DNA of 64,000 nucleotides from Noviluteimonas gilva. GTDB taxonomy: Bacteria; Pseudomonadota; Gammaproteobacteria; Xanthomonadales; Xanthomonadaceae. Below are positions 1 to 8,816 of the stretch, piece by piece. Both the position numbers and the translations under genes were made by a program. The stretch lies in the NCBI RefSeq assembly GCF_009740395.1, contig NZ_WOXT01000004.1, positions 349,536 to 413,535 on the forward strand, read 5' to 3'. Under the pieces are notes generated by a model. It made no database searches. It was not told where the DNA came from and saw only the letters and a program-made list of their open reading frames with translations. Numbering within the stretch: position 1 is the stretch's first letter; every line of letters starts with the position of its first letter.

Positions 1-82
1 ACGTCGGTAGCGCCTGTGGTGTCGCGGCACTCGCGAAGCGAACGATCCCGATGAGCAGGAGCGCGCAGATCCATCGGCGCAT
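1..82 (-). CDS. Partial secreted protein (5' end only)
   Basis: The window opens inside a gene read leftwards; only about 27 N-terminal codons are visible. They begin MRRWICALLLIGIVRFASAA, a typical Sec signal peptide (two Arg, hydrophobic core, small residues before a likely cleavage after ASA). A GGAAGG ribosome site lies about 8 bases upstream of the ATG at 82. A second in-frame ATG at 88 is too close to that site, so 82 is preferred. The mature protein is outside the window and no function can be given. Confidence 0.55.
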   Translation of the reverse strand, partial: MRRWICALLLIGIVRFASAATPQALPT

Positions 83-266
83 GGCCATCCCCTTCCGGCT
101 GCGATGGCCCGGGAGTGTAGCGAGCATCGTGCTGCGTTCCCTTCACGACGAGGGCGTCGGGATGCACGGCGTTCCGATCGAATCTCAGCGGTAGGAAATG
201 TGCGATCCGGCGCACCGTCTTCCACTACGATTCTCTCCCGTCCTCTCTCCAGGGCCAGGCTCCGAC

Positions 267-1916
267 GTGACCCTTCGACGCGCTTGGTTGGTGGCCGCCG
301 CGATCGCGATCACGGGCTGCGCGACGCCGTCGGCGTCGCGTTCGGCCGACGATGCGATGCAGTCGGCGCGCGATGCCGCCGCACGCGCGGAACGTCTGGC
401 CGGCAGGCGTCAGTCGATGAATGCCTGGCTGCGTTGCGCGGGCGACGCTTGGCGCGCGATGGCGTCGGACGCACCCGAGGCCACGCAACTGTCGACGCGC
501 TGCACCGACGAAGTCCTCGCGCGCGCCTTCGCGCAACGCGCGCACGGATGGAAACCCGGTGCCACGCGGGTGGAGGGCAATGACCTCCGCGTCGAGTTCC
601 GCGGACTGTCATCCGACCTGCAACTGCCACTCACCCTCGCGCGCGCCGTGGACATCGACCTGGGCAGCTATGGCGATCGGCAACTGGTGCGCGGCTACGG
701 CGTCGCGCTCGCGGTGATGTCCGCGCGGTGCAAGGGCACGCCACGCTGCGACCTCAATCCTCCCGAAGGCGTGTTCCGGCCCGCGGCGGCATGGATCGAA
801 CAGAACGCGGAAGACGAGATCCCCACGCTCGTGATCACCGATCCGTTCCGCCACCCGGTGCTCGCGACACCGGCGGGCGAGCGCACCTTGTCCATCGATA
901 CGTCCGCGCCCTATGCCCTCGGTGCGGGCACGTCCAAGTTAAATCGGCTGGGCGTGTGGGGATTGTTGGGCGGCCGCGAGATCGGTCGGCGCGCGGGGGT
1001 GTACCTGCTCGACGAATACGACCCGAACAAGTTCCCCATCGTGATGATCCATGGGCTCGGCAGCAGTCCGCTGATCTGGGGACGAATGTCGAATGCGATC
1101 TGGGCCGACCCTGCCCTGCGCGCCCGCTATCAGATCTGGCACGTCGTGTACCAGAGCGACGCACCGCTGCTCGCGGTGCGCCTGCGCGTGCAGCGTTATC
1201 TCGATACCGCATTGCGCGTGCTCGATCCGGAATGCGACGACCCGGCGCGCCGTCACATCGTGCTCGTCGGCCACAGCATGGGCGGCGTGGCGGCGCGCAT
1301 GCTGTCCGTCGACAGCGGGGAAGCGCTGTGGAATGCCGCGTTCGTCGTGCCGCCGACGCAACTGCACGGCGATCCGGAATTGCTCGCCACCTTGGACGCG
1401 ATCTTCCACTTCCGCGCGTATCCGGGCGTGGGGCGCGACATCTTCCTGGCCACGCCGCACCATGGCGCCCCGCGCGCCGAGACTTTCTTCAGTCGCTTCG
1501 TGCGCGCGCTGGTCGGCAACAACACGCCGGAAATCCGCGGGCTGCGCAAGATCGCGCAAGAGAATCCCGACGCCATGCAACCGGACCTGCGGGAGATCTA
1601 CCAGCGCGGTGCGATCAACAGCATCTCCACGCTGCAGCGCAAGCAACCCGTGCGCGCCGCCGGCGAGATGCTGCTGCCCGGCCCCGGGATTCCGTACCAC
1701 ACGATCGCGGGCGTGTTGCCGGGCTCGCAGCCGCCGGGCGATGGCGCGGTGCCGCTGGAGAGCGCGCGCATCGCGGGCGCGGCGTCGACGCTGGTGATCG
1801 ATTCGCACCATCAGATCTACGACAACCCGGAGGCGATCGCGGAAGTGCTGCGCATCCTGCACGAGGATCTTGCGGCGCCGGTCGAAGCGAGCCTGCCGGG
1901 GTGCGTTGGCGGTTGA
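267..1916 (+). CDS. Alpha/beta-hydrolase (lipase-like) lipoprotein
   Basis: A 549-residue protein starting at GTG 267, after an AGGGCCAGG ribosome site. An earlier ATG at 198 is in frame but lacks a signal sequence. The N-terminus ends in a lipobox-like ITGC (Cys18), so a lipoprotein is predicted. The C-terminal half has an alpha/beta-hydrolase fold: HGLGSS near residue 262 (oxyanion-hole region), the nucleophile elbow GHSMGG with Ser337, and a His pair near residue 514 in a SHHQIYDNPEA motif. The central ATPHHGAP segment is common in lipases acting on esters or triglycerides. Substrate unknown. It ends just before a strong terminator. Confidence 0.8.
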   Translation: MTLRRAWLVAAAIAITGCATPSASRSADDAMQSARDAAARAERLAGRRQSMNAWLRCAGDAWRAMASDAPEATQLSTRCTDEVLARAFAQRAHGWKPGATRVEGNDLRVEFRGLSSDLQLPLTLARAVDIDLGSYGDRQLVRGYGVALAVMSARCKGTPRCDLNPPEGVFRPAAAWIEQNAEDEIPTLVITDPFRHPVLATPAGERTLSIDTSAPYALGAGTSKLNRLGVWGLLGGREIGRRAGVYLLDEYDPNKFPIVMIHGLGSSPLIWGRMSNAIWADPALRARYQIWHVVYQSDAPLLAVRLRVQRYLDTALRVLDPECDDPARRHIVLVGHSMGGVAARMLSVDSGEALWNAAFVVPPTQLHGDPELLATLDAIFHFRAYPGVGRDIFLATPHHGAPRAETFFSRFVRALVGNNTPEIRGLRKIAQENPDAMQPDLREIYQRGAINSISTLQRKQPVRAAGEMLLPGPGIPYHTIAGVLPGSQPPGDGAVPLESARIAGAASTLVIDSHHQIYDNPEAIAEVLRILHEDLAAPVEASLPGCVGG

Positions 1917-1931
1917 GCGGCGGCAGGCAAC

Positions 1932-1957
1932 AAAAAACCCCGCGCCGGCGGGGTTTT
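1932..1957. terminator. Bidirectional rho-independent terminator
   Basis: CCCCGC-GCCG-GCGGGG hairpin flanked by A6 on the left and T4 on the right, so it can serve the hydrolase gene (+) and any transcript coming from the island side (-). Its sequence and its distance to the nearby tRNA-end fragment closely match those of the terminator at 3818-3846 downstream of tRNA-Leu, suggesting a duplicated tRNA 3' flank. Confidence 0.85.
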
Positions 1958-1998
1958 GGGTGAAGCCGTCTGACTGCGGTGGTTTTCGTCGGACTGGA

Positions 1999-2018
1999 AT
2001 TTGGTGCCGGGAGAGGAC
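1999..2018. repeat. Left att-like direct repeat (tRNA-Leu 3' fragment)
   Basis: ATTTGGTGCCGGGAGAGGAC repeats the last ~17 bases of the tRNA-Leu gene plus a few flanking bases, with a single C missing compared with the intact copy at 3882-3902. This is the expected distal att site left by tRNA-targeted integration. Confidence 0.65.
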
Positions 2019-2144
2019 CCTTTTTTAGTTCTGCAACCGTTCTACAAGACAGGATCGCGATCCAACGTGTCGTTACTGCCGGTGATCGCGCAGACCACGC
2101 TGGATGCGCTGGTAGCCCTCGAGGCAGCTCCGACGATGGCCGCG

Positions 2145-2270
2145 CCGAAGATGCGCGGACCGCAGAAGAATCTCCGGCAGCATCTCGAACAGATCGAAGC
2201 GCTTCCGCTCGCCAAACAACGCGCCATCTCGCGAGTGTTCGACTCGGTACTCGCCGCGCATCAATTAGCG
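2145..2270 (+). pseudogene. Remnant of an XRE-type regulator C-terminus
   Basis: One frame encodes a stretch containing RGPQKNLRQHLEQIEALPLA followed by KQRAISRVFDSVLA. This resembles the C-terminal tail common in phage-type helix-turn-helix (XRE) repressors (a K/RGP linker, then an amphipathic LEQIxxLPxxKQR helix). No helix-turn-helix region precedes it and no proper stop follows. I read it as the decayed end of a regulator gene, possibly from a prophage or island. The assignment is from memory of the family and is tentative. Confidence 0.35.
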
Positions 2271-2359
2271 CCAAACACCACGTCGAAAACGACAAGGTCC
2301 GCGAGCGGGCCTTGTGCTTATTGGTCAAATAACTGTTCTCTGAAGTTTTCCTCTGACTA

Positions 2360-2377
2360 CCCGTCTGTGGAGACGGG
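2360..2377 (-). terminator. Hairpin downstream of the small island gene
   Basis: CCCGTCT-GTGG-AGACGGG, a 7-bp perfect stem, lies about 30 bases beyond the stop of the leftward gene at 2409-2759. No clear U-run follows on the minus strand, so termination is only possible. Confidence 0.3.
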
Positions 2378-2408
2378 ACGGTCCAGCTTGACCCCTGCTT
2401 CGCCATTA

Positions 2409-2759
2409 CTAGGCTTTCCCTTCAAACAAAGCACGGATGTTCTCTGGGATCTCAGATTTCTCCACGCGTCCGTAGCCACCATCAAAAGGGCGGCTCCCTT
2501 CGGCCTCAAAAGCGGCCCATAGCTTTCCTTTGATCAACAAGCCTACGAACTGTTCATTCTGATCCCATCGAACAGCTACTTCGTCCGCTGAAAAATCAGC
2601 CGTACCCGACATCATGTGCAACGCGGCGATGATCCTTTGACTCTCTCCCTTCGTTAAATCGTAGAGATAAAAATAGCCTGTATCACCATCGTGCTCAAAG
2701 ACGCCCGCCAGGTCATCGTTGGACCGAACCTCGCTTTCAAATATCTCTTGTTCGTCCAT
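2409..2759 (-). CDS. Small unknown protein, possibly DUF2251-like
   Basis: A 116-residue acidic protein read leftwards from ATG 2759 (a TTG at 2798 would add 13 residues). It has a central VFEHDGDTGYFYLYDL segment, then a helix and a DEVAVRWDQNEQFVGLLIKG strand-rich part. The DGDTGYFY stretch reminds me of the DUF2251 family, but I cannot confirm this. No signal peptide or membrane segment. It is divergent from the AbiC-like gene, which starts about 100 bases away, so both may share a control region. Codon use is less G+C-biased than the chromosome around the island. Function unknown; an immunity-like or accessory role in the island is only a guess. Confidence 0.55.
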   Translation of the reverse strand: MDEQEIFESEVRSNDDLAGVFEHDGDTGYFYLYDLTKGESQRIIAALHMMSGTADFSADEVAVRWDQNEQFVGLLIKGKLWAAFEAEGSRPFDGGYGRVEKSEIPENIRALFEGKA

Positions 2760-2856
2760 TCTATTCGTCCGGGTGATTTTTCTTGTAGTTATCGCCAAGC
2801 CTGTGTTCAGTCCGAGTCATGGGCTCAATGCCGCCCTCCGGCGTGCGGTCTTTGTG

Positions 2857-3705
2857 ATGCAATTCCATTGGATGCCCGTTGTGCTGATGGTATGCATCGC
2901 GTGGATCGCACTTGGATGGTTCGCCTTGGTTCAACACCACGAAGAACCAGGAACGTTTGGGGACATGTTCGGTGCGGCCAACTCGCTGCTCTCGGCGCTA
3001 GCGTTTGCAGCATTGATCTATACGATCCTCTTGCAGCGATACGAGCTGAAACTTCAGCGCATTGAGTTGACCGAAACTCGAACTGAGTTAAAGGGGCAGC
3101 GCGAACAGATGGAGGGCCAGAGCGAGCAAATGCGCACGGATTCTTTCGAGAATTCGTTCTTTCGTGTTCTCGGCGTATTCGGCGACATTGTCGCTTCCAT
3201 TGATCTGATCAAGCGAGAGAGTGGCGTAGTAACAACATCTGGCCGAGACTGCTTTGGCGTGTTCTATGATCGGCTTGAGAATCGGTACGCTTCACTCAGG
3301 CGTTCTGGATACTTCGAAGAGCTTAGCGATCGTCAGATCGCAGAAAGAGCGTACAAACACGTCTACACCGAGTCGCACGGAGATGTCGGTCACTACTTCA
3401 GGACCCTTTACAATCTTGTGAAGCTAGTAGATCGAAGTGCTGTCGACGACAAGCATTTCTATACGAACTTGATTCGCGCACAACTTTCGAATCAAGAGAC
3501 CCTACTCCTTTTTTACAACTGCGCGTGCGGCGACGGCCGGCCAAAGTTCGAGCCGCTAGTGGAGCGGTACGCGTTGCTGAAGAACATGCCGCGTGAGCGC
3601 CTAATAGATCAAAACCACATCGGATGGTTTGAGCCGAGTGCGTTTGGCAAGGAGTTCATGGGGTCAACAATGGACGGGCGTGTCGACGCGAATGAAGGTG
3701 GTTGA
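2857..3705 (+). CDS. Putative phage abortive infection protein (AbiC-like)
   Basis: A protein of 282 residues from ATG 2857; reading upstream stays open to 2719 but lacks a membrane-protein start and overlaps the divergent gene. Two membrane segments lie near residues 5-22 and 33-52, joined by the conserved FGDMFGAANSLLSALAFAAL region. A charged coiled coil (LQRYELKLQRIEL...TRTEL) follows, then a soluble helical domain with ENSFFRVLGVF and YFRTLYNLVKL, ending in LSNQETLLLFYNCACG. This order is that of the 'putative phage abortive infection protein' (putAbiC) family. In that family the role is phage exclusion, probably by killing or arresting the infected cell; the mechanism is unknown. Location in a tRNA-linked island fits a defence gene. 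Confidence 0.75.
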   Translation: MQFHWMPVVLMVCIAWIALGWFALVQHHEEPGTFGDMFGAANSLLSALAFAALIYTILLQRYELKLQRIELTETRTELKGQREQMEGQSEQMRTDSFENSFFRVLGVFGDIVASIDLIKRESGVVTTSGRDCFGVFYDRLENRYASLRRSGYFEELSDRQIAERAYKHVYTESHGDVGHYFRTLYNLVKLVDRSAVDDKHFYTNLIRAQLSNQETLLLFYNCACGDGRPKFEPLVERYALLKNMPRERLIDQNHIGWFEPSAFGKEFMGSTMDGRVDANEGG

Positions 3706-3715
3706 GGAGGGCGCG

Positions 3716-3793
3716 ATGGGTCACTCGTGGATTACTCGCTTCCTTGCGTTGAATGACCTCTTGTCTGCGGCTGGAACTGAAAGCGCCGTTTAA
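3716..3793 (+). CDS. Possible 25-residue small protein after the AbiC-like gene
   Basis: A short frame (MGHSWITRFLALNDLLSAAG...) begins 10 bases after the AbiC-like stop and is preceded by a near-perfect AGGAGG ribosome site at 5-base spacing that overlaps that stop codon. It ends 25 bases before the terminator. The coupling suggests translation, but such a short frame may be chance or the truncated start of a lost gene. No function recognised. Confidence 0.3.
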   Translation: MGHSWITRFLALNDLLSAAGTESAV

Positions 3794-3817
3794 GCACTCC
3801 AACAGACGGCAAACAAC

Positions 3818-3846
3818 AAAAAACCCCGCGCGTCGGCGGGGTTTTT
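3818..3846. terminator. Terminator serving tRNA-Leu and the island operon
   Basis: A6-CCCCGC-GCGTCG-GCGGGG-T5. On the minus strand it ends tRNA-Leu transcription about 40 bases past the tRNA; on the plus strand it ends transcription from the AbiC-like gene. Confidence 0.85.
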
Positions 3847-3884
3847 GCTTACCAGATCGTCGTAGACGACCGGCGACCTCTATT

Positions 3885-3969
<85 letters not shown>

Positions 3970-3981
3970 AGGTGGGCGCGT

Positions 3982-4010
3982 ATGGTGCGGTGCGGCGCAG
4001 CCGATGTCAA
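3982..4010 (-). promoter_or_regulatory. Promoter of tRNA-Leu
   Basis: Minus-strand TTGACA (4010-4005), 17-base spacer, then CACCAT (3987-3982), about 13 bases before the tRNA 5' end. The -35 box contains the TGA stop codon of the upstream histidine-kinase gene (4009-4007), so the tRNA promoter is embedded in that gene's end. Confidence 0.6.
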
Positions 4011-5392
4011 CGCGTCGGGCCGGGATTTTGCGCGCCTGCAGCCGGGGGCGCGTCGCCCTCATGGGCGAGCGGCAGGGAAACCGTCGCGCGCAGGCCCGGG
4101 TGGTTGTCGTCCAGCGCGATCCGCGCGTGGTGGCGCACGGCGATCGCGCGGACCAGGCTCAGGCCCAGGCCGCTCCCCTGCGTGCCGCGGTGGCGTTCGC
4201 CGCGATGGAAACGGTCGAAGACGCGGTCGCGCTCGTTCTCCGGGATGCCGGGGCCGCGGTCGCCCACCACGATGCAGGCGTGGTTGCCGGTGCGCGCGAC
4301 CGCGAGGTCGACGCCGGTGTTCGCGGGGGCGTACTTGATGGCGTTGTCGAGCAGGTTCACGGTCATCTGGAACAACTGGTCGGCGTCGCCGCGCACTTGC
4401 AGCGGCTGCGTCTGGAGCGTCAATGCGATGCCCCGCTCCGCCGCGATCGGTTCGTAGAGGTCCAGTGCGTCGCGCGCGAGTTTGGTGAGGTCGACGTAGG
4501 GCTCGTCTTCGATGCGCGCCTGCGCTTCGATGCGCGCCAGCCGCAACAGGGCGCCGGAGGATTGAAGCAGTTGGTCGGCGTCGGCGATGGCGGGTTCCAG
4601 GGCTTCGGGATCGACCGGGCCTTGCGTCCGCAACTGGTCCAGGCGCGTGCGCATGCGCGTGAGCGGGGTGCGCAGGTCGTGCGCGATGTGGTCGGTGGCT
4701 TCGCGCACGCCGGCGAGCAGCGCTTCGATGCGGTCGAGCATCGTGTTGAAGCGCAGCGAGAGGCGGTCGAACGCGTCGCCGGTGCCGTCGCTCGGGGCGC
4801 GCAGTGCGATCTCGCCCGCGCCCACGCGCATCGCCGTGGCATCGAGGGCCTGCAGGCGGCGCGACACCCACCGCGCCGTCAAGGCGCCGATCAGCAGACC
4901 GAGGACGACGGCGATCGCCAGCGCAGCCAACGTCGTGCGTGCCATCAATGCGAGGAAGCCGCTTTCCGAACGCAGCCGCAGGCCGGTGGCGATGACCACG
5001 CCCGGCGCGAGCGTCGTGCGCTGCACGAGCACGCGCGTGCCGTCATCGTCCTGCGCCTCGCGCCAGCCATCGCGCGTCGGCACGCTGCCGCGTGGCGTGT
5101 TCGCGGCGATCGCGCGGCCATCGAACCACGCGCCGTACAGCGCATCGGGTTCGTCGGGGCTCGCGACGCGGTCGCGCACGGCTTCGGCCAGGCCCGCGCG
5201 TCCGCCATCGTGGAAGGCATCGCGCAGGCCTTCGCCTTCGGCGACGATCGCTTCGCGGGCATCGCGCACCAGCAACGTCGAAACGGCTGCATACACCGCG
5301 CCGCCCAGCAACGCGAACCCGAGCAGGAAGGACACGCACACGGCGAAGGCGAGATGCCCGCTGGTCGAACGCAGTGCGCGCGCGAGGTTCAC
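4007..5392 (-). CDS. Membrane sensor histidine kinase
   Basis: A 461-residue two-component kinase. The GTG start at 5392 overlaps the response-regulator stop by 4 bases (GTGA), so the two are translationally coupled. Layout: membrane helix about 14-38, a ~115-residue periplasmic sensor region, second helix about 155-174, HAMP linker 175-228, dimerisation/phosphoacceptor helix with HDLRTPL (His238), then the ATPase domain with N box NLLDNAIKYAP, G1 box DRGPGIP, F box VFDRFHRG and G2 box GSGLGLSLV. All catalytic motifs are intact. It should autophosphorylate and pass phosphate to the regulator encoded just upstream. The signal is unknown; no heavy-metal or Mg ligand motif stands out in the sensor region. 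Confidence 0.92.
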   Translation of the reverse strand: MNLARALRSTSGHLAFAVCVSFLLGFALLGGAVYAAVSTLLVRDAREAIVAEGEGLRDAFHDGGRAGLAEAVRDRVASPDEPDALYGAWFDGRAIAANTPRGSVPTRDGWREAQDDDGTRVLVQRTTLAPGVVIATGLRLRSESGFLALMARTTLAALAIAVVLGLLIGALTARWVSRRLQALDATAMRVGAGEIALRAPSDGTGDAFDRLSLRFNTMLDRIEALLAGVREATDHIAHDLRTPLTRMRTRLDQLRTQGPVDPEALEPAIADADQLLQSSGALLRLARIEAQARIEDEPYVDLTKLARDALDLYEPIAAERGIALTLQTQPLQVRGDADQLFQMTVNLLDNAIKYAPANTGVDLAVARTGNHACIVVGDRGPGIPENERDRVFDRFHRGERHRGTQGSGLGLSLVRAIAVRHHARIALDDNHPGLRATVSLPLAHEGDAPPAAGAQNPGPTR

Positions 5393-6069
5393 GCGTCGCC
5401 GAAGCGGTAGCCCGCGCCACGCACGGTGTGCAGCAGAGGCGTGGTTTCGCCGTGGTCGATCTTCTGGCGCAGGCGGCTGATGTGCACGTCGATGACGTTG
5501 GTCTGCGGATCGAAGTGGTAGTCCCACACTTGTTCGAGCAGCATCGTGCGGGTGACGACGCGCCCGGTCTGGCGCATCAGCGCTTCGAGCAGGCGGAATT
5601 CGCGCGGTTGCAGTTCGATGCGGCGTGTACCGCGCTGGGCTTGGCGGCGCAGGAGGTCGAGTTCGAGGTCGGCGACCTTCAGCTTGGTTTCGGTTGCGGC
5701 CGATCCACCGTCGCCGCGACGCACGATATTGTCCAGGCGCGCGCTCAATTCGGCGAACGCGAAAGGTTTGCAGAGGTAATCGTCGGCGCCCGCGCGCAGG
5801 CCTTCGACGCGATGGTCCACGTCGCCCAGCGCCGTGAGCACGATCGTCGGGACGCGATTGCCAGCGCCGCGCAAGGTGCGCAGCACGGTGAGACCGTCGA
5901 GCAAGGGCAGCATGCGATCGACGATCAGGGCGTCATAGGGTTCGGTGGTGGCGAGGAAGAGGCCTTCCTTGCCATCGGCCGCGTGGTCGACGGCGTGCCC
6001 CGCTTCCTTCAGGCCCTGTCGCAGCCAGGCGGCGGTGTCGGCGTCGTCTTCGATCAACAAGATGCGCAT
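5389..6069 (-). CDS. OmpR/PhoB-family response regulator
   Basis: A 226-residue DNA-binding regulator. The ATG at 6069 has an AGGAGG ribosome site just upstream. Receiver domain residues 1-115 has the acidic pair near residues 8-9 (IEDD), phosphoacceptor Asp51 in LIVDRMLP, Thr79 and Lys101 in CKPF. A winged-helix domain occupies about 130-224, with the RExRLLE and VDVHISRLRQKI signatures ending in VRGAGYRF. First gene of the two-gene operon with the histidine kinase. The regulon is unknown. Confidence 0.93.
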   Translation of the reverse strand: MRILLIEDDADTAAWLRQGLKEAGHAVDHAADGKEGLFLATTEPYDALIVDRMLPLLDGLTVLRTLRGAGNRVPTIVLTALGDVDHRVEGLRAGADDYLCKPFAFAELSARLDNIVRRGDGGSAATETKLKVADLELDLLRRQAQRGTRRIELQPREFRLLEALMRQTGRVVTRTMLLEQVWDYHFDPQTNVIDVHISRLRQKIDHGETTPLLHTVRGAGYRFGDA

Positions 6070-6210
6070 TGCCGCCTCCTTCCGGCCCAGCATAACGCCG
6101 GGCCGGGGGGCGGACTTGTCAGTGCAGGCTTCGGGGATGCGAGCCACCGGGCGGACGCGACGGTGCGGGGTCAGGGGATCGCCGCGCCGCCCGGGGTCGC
6201 TTCGGGGAGA

Positions 6211-6426
6211 TCACTTCCTGGCGGCGGCCTTGGTTTCCGACTTCGACCACTTCTCGCAGTGGCCGGTCTTGCCTTGCTTTTCGCAAGTGCGGTTCTTGTG
6301 TTCGGACTTCACGGCGGTGGACTTGGCCGGCTGCGCCGCGGTGGAGGCGGCCTGCGGCGAAGCCGCGAACGCGGAGCCGGCGACGACGGTCATGGCAAGC
6401 AGCAGCAGGGCTTTGCGGGCGAGCAT
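6211..6426 (-). CDS. Small lysine-rich secreted protein
   Basis: A 71-residue protein from ATG 6426, with GGAG 10 bases upstream. Residues 1-21 (MLARKALLLLAMTVVAGSAF) form a signal peptide ending in AFA. The mature part is Ala/Ser-rich, then strongly basic (KSEHKNRTCEKQGKTGHCEK), with two Cys that could form a disulphide bridge. I do not recognise the family. It stands alone between the response regulator and the divergent parC gene. Confidence 0.6.
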   Translation of the reverse strand: MLARKALLLLAMTVVAGSAFAASPQAASTAAQPAKSTAVKSEHKNRTCEKQGKTGHCEKWSKSETKAAARK

Positions 6427-6572
6427 GGCGGAACTCCTGTGGACGTGGGCGATGGATATCGCAGGACCAAGGCTGCGCCCGCGCGGCTTGCGGGCCGGTT
6501 GCCCGGAGATGAAACATTCTTCATCCGGCGGCGGCGGGTACACTTCCGGCGACTGTCCCCACGCAGCATTCG

Positions 6573-8816
6573 ATGAACGACACCGTCCGCCCCGTCTTCC
6601 ACGGCTTCGAGCAAATCCCCCTCCGCGAATACGCCGAACGCGCGTATCTCGATTACTCCATGTACGTCGTGCTGGACCGCGCGCTGCCCTTCCTGGGCGA
6701 CGGGCTCAAGCCGGTGCAGCGCCGCATCATCTATGCGATGAGCGAGCTCGGGCTCAACGCCGGGGCCAAGCCGAAGAAATCCGCGCGCACCGTCGGCGAC
6801 GTGATCGGCAAATACCATCCGCACGGCGACTCGGCTTGCTACGAGGCGCTGGTGTTGATGGCGCAGCCGTTCTCGTATCGCTATCCGCTGATCGAAGGCC
6901 AGGGCAATTTCGGTTCGAGCGACGATCCGAAATCCTTCGCCGCGATGCGTTACACCGAATCCAAGCTCACGCCGATCGCCGAAGTGTTGTTGGGCGAACT
7001 GGCCCAGGGCACGGTCGATTGGGTGCCGAACTTCGACGGCACGCTGGACGAGCCTTCGTGGATGCCCGCGCGCCTGCCGCACCTGCTGCTCAACGGCACG
7101 ACGGGCATCGCGGTGGGCATGGCCACCGACGTCCCGCCGCACAACCTCAACGAAGTGGTTGCCGCGTGCATCCGCCTGCTCGAGGATCCCGACGCGACCG
7201 TGCGCGACCTGTGCGAGCACCTGCGCGGCCCCGATTACCCGACGACGGCGGAGATCATCACGCCGGCCGCCGACCTGTTGTCGATGTACGAAACCGGCCT
7301 GGGCAGCGTGCGTGCGCGCGGCACGTTCGTGAAAGAACAGTCCAACATCGTCATCACCGCCCTGCCCTACCAGGTGTCCTCGTCGAAGGTCATCGAGCAG
7401 ATCGCAGCGCAAATGCGCGCGAAGAAGCTGCCGTGGCTGGAAGACATCCGCGACGAATCCGACCACGAGAATCCCGTGCGCGTCGTGCTCGTGCCGCGCA
7501 GCAACCGCGTCGATGCCGAGCAGTTGATGGGCCATTTGTTCGCGACGACCGACATCGAGCGCTCGTATCGCGTCAACCTCAACGTCATCGGCGAAGACGG
7601 CCGCCCGCGGGTCAAGAATCTCAAGGAGCTGCTGAGCGAGTGGTTGGTGTTCCGCACCAACACCGTCGTGCGCCGCCTGCAGCATCGCAAGGAACGCGTC
7701 GAGCGCCGCCTGCACATGCTGGAAGGCTTGTTGATCGCCTTCCTCAATCTCGATGAAGTCATCCGCATCATCCGCACCGAAGACGAGCCGCGCGATGCGT
7801 TGATCGCGCGCTTCGCGCTTAGCGACGAGCAGGCCGACTACATCCTCGAGACGCGCCTGAAGCAACTGGCGCGCCTGGAGGAAATGAAGATCCGCGGCGA
7901 GCAGGACGAGCTGTCGACGGAACTGGAAAAGCTCATCGCCACGTTGGAAAGCAAGGCGAAGCTGAAGAAGTTGGTGAAGGACGAGTTGCTGGCCGATGCG
8001 AAGAAGTTCGGCGACGCGCGCCGTTCGCCGCTGGTCGCGCGCGATGCCGCGCAGGCGCTGGACGAAACCGAGCTGGTGCCGAGCGAGCCGATGACGGTCG
8101 TGCTCAGCGAGAAGGGCTGGATTCGCGCGGCGAAGGGACACGATGTGGATGCGGCGGCGCTGTCGTATCGCGATGGCGATGGTTTGCTCGCCGCGGTGCG
8201 TGGGCGGAGTACGCAGCAGGTCGCGTTCCTCGATTCGACGGGGCGCAGCTATTCCACCGTCGCGCACACGCTGCCGAGTGCGCGGGGCAATGGTGAGCCC
8301 TTGAGCGGACGCTTCGCGCTCGCTTCGGGCGCGTCGTTCCAGGCGATCGCCAGCGCCGACGATGAAACGCGCTTCGTGCTCGCGTCTTCGCACGGGTATG
8401 GCTTCGTCACCAAGTTCGTGAACCTCACGGGTCGTCAGAAGGCGGGTAAGGCGATGCTCTCGCTCACGCCGGGCGCGAAGGTGTTGCAGCCGGCGCAGGT
8501 GGGCGGGGTCGAAAGCGATCGCGTCGTCGCGGTCACGAGTGCGGGCCATCTGCTTGCGTTCGCGGTCAGCGATCTGCCGGAACTCGACAAGGGCAAGGGC
8601 AACAAGATCATCGAGATTCCGAAGGCGAAGCTCGGGACCGAACGTGTCGTCGCAGTCGCCGTCGTGCCGCCGGGCGGCAAGCTTTCGGTGAAGTCGGGGT
8701 CGCGTTCGATGACGCTGTCGTTCAAGGAGCTCGACGAATACATCGGTGCACGCGCGTCGCGTGGCGGGCTGTTGCCGCGCGGTTGGCAGAAGGTCGACGG
8801 CCTGGTCGTGGAATGA
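6573..8816 (+). CDS. parC: DNA topoisomerase IV subunit A
   Basis: A 747-residue type IIA topoisomerase subunit that breaks and rejoins DNA to unlink replicated chromosomes, working with ParE. The catalytic tyrosine is Tyr127 in AAMRYTES. The quinolone-determining region reads [12 protein letters not shown], with Ser at the position usually mutated in resistant strains, so the sequence is of the susceptible type there. Length and a short, divergent C-terminal domain separate it from GyrA (which is longer, with six GyrA-box blades). The stop overlaps the next start by 3 bases (ATGA). Confidence 0.95.
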   Translation: MNDTVRPVFHGFEQIPLREYAERAYLDYSMYVVLDRALPFLGDGLKPVQRRIIYAMSELGLNAGAKPKKSARTVGDVIGKYHPHGDSACYEALVLMAQPFSYRYPLIEGQGNFGSSDDPKSFAAMRYTESKLTPIAEVLLGELAQGTVDWVPNFDGTLDEPSWMPARLPHLLLNGTTGIAVGMATDVPPHNLNEVVAACIRLLEDPDATVRDLCEHLRGPDYPTTAEIITPAADLLSMYETGLGSVRARGTFVKEQSNIVITALPYQVSSSKVIEQIAAQMRAKKLPWLEDIRDESDHENPVRVVLVPRSNRVDAEQLMGHLFATTDIERSYRVNLNVIGEDGRPRVKNLKELLSEWLVFRTNTVVRRLQHRKERVERRLHMLEGLLIAFLNLDEVIRIIRTEDEPRDALIARFALSDEQADYILETRLKQLARLEEMKIRGEQDELSTELEKLIATLESKAKLKKLVKDELLADAKKFGDARRSPLVARDAAQALDETELVPSEPMTVVLSEKGWIRAAKGHDVDAAALSYRDGDGLLAAVRGRSTQQVAFLDSTGRSYSTVAHTLPSARGNGEPLSGRFALASGASFQAIASADDETRFVLASSHGYGFVTKFVNLTGRQKAGKAMLSLTPGAKVLQPAQVGGVESDRVVAVTSAGHLLAFAVSDLPELDKGKGNKIIEIPKAKLGTERVVAVAVVPPGGKLSVKSGSRSMTLSFKELDEYIGARASRGGLLPRGWQKVDGLVVE

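Noticed and set aside
1999..2018. A second, intact tRNA gene at the left repeat
   Set aside because: Only the last ~17 bases of the tRNA are present; there is no anticodon or acceptor 5' arm.
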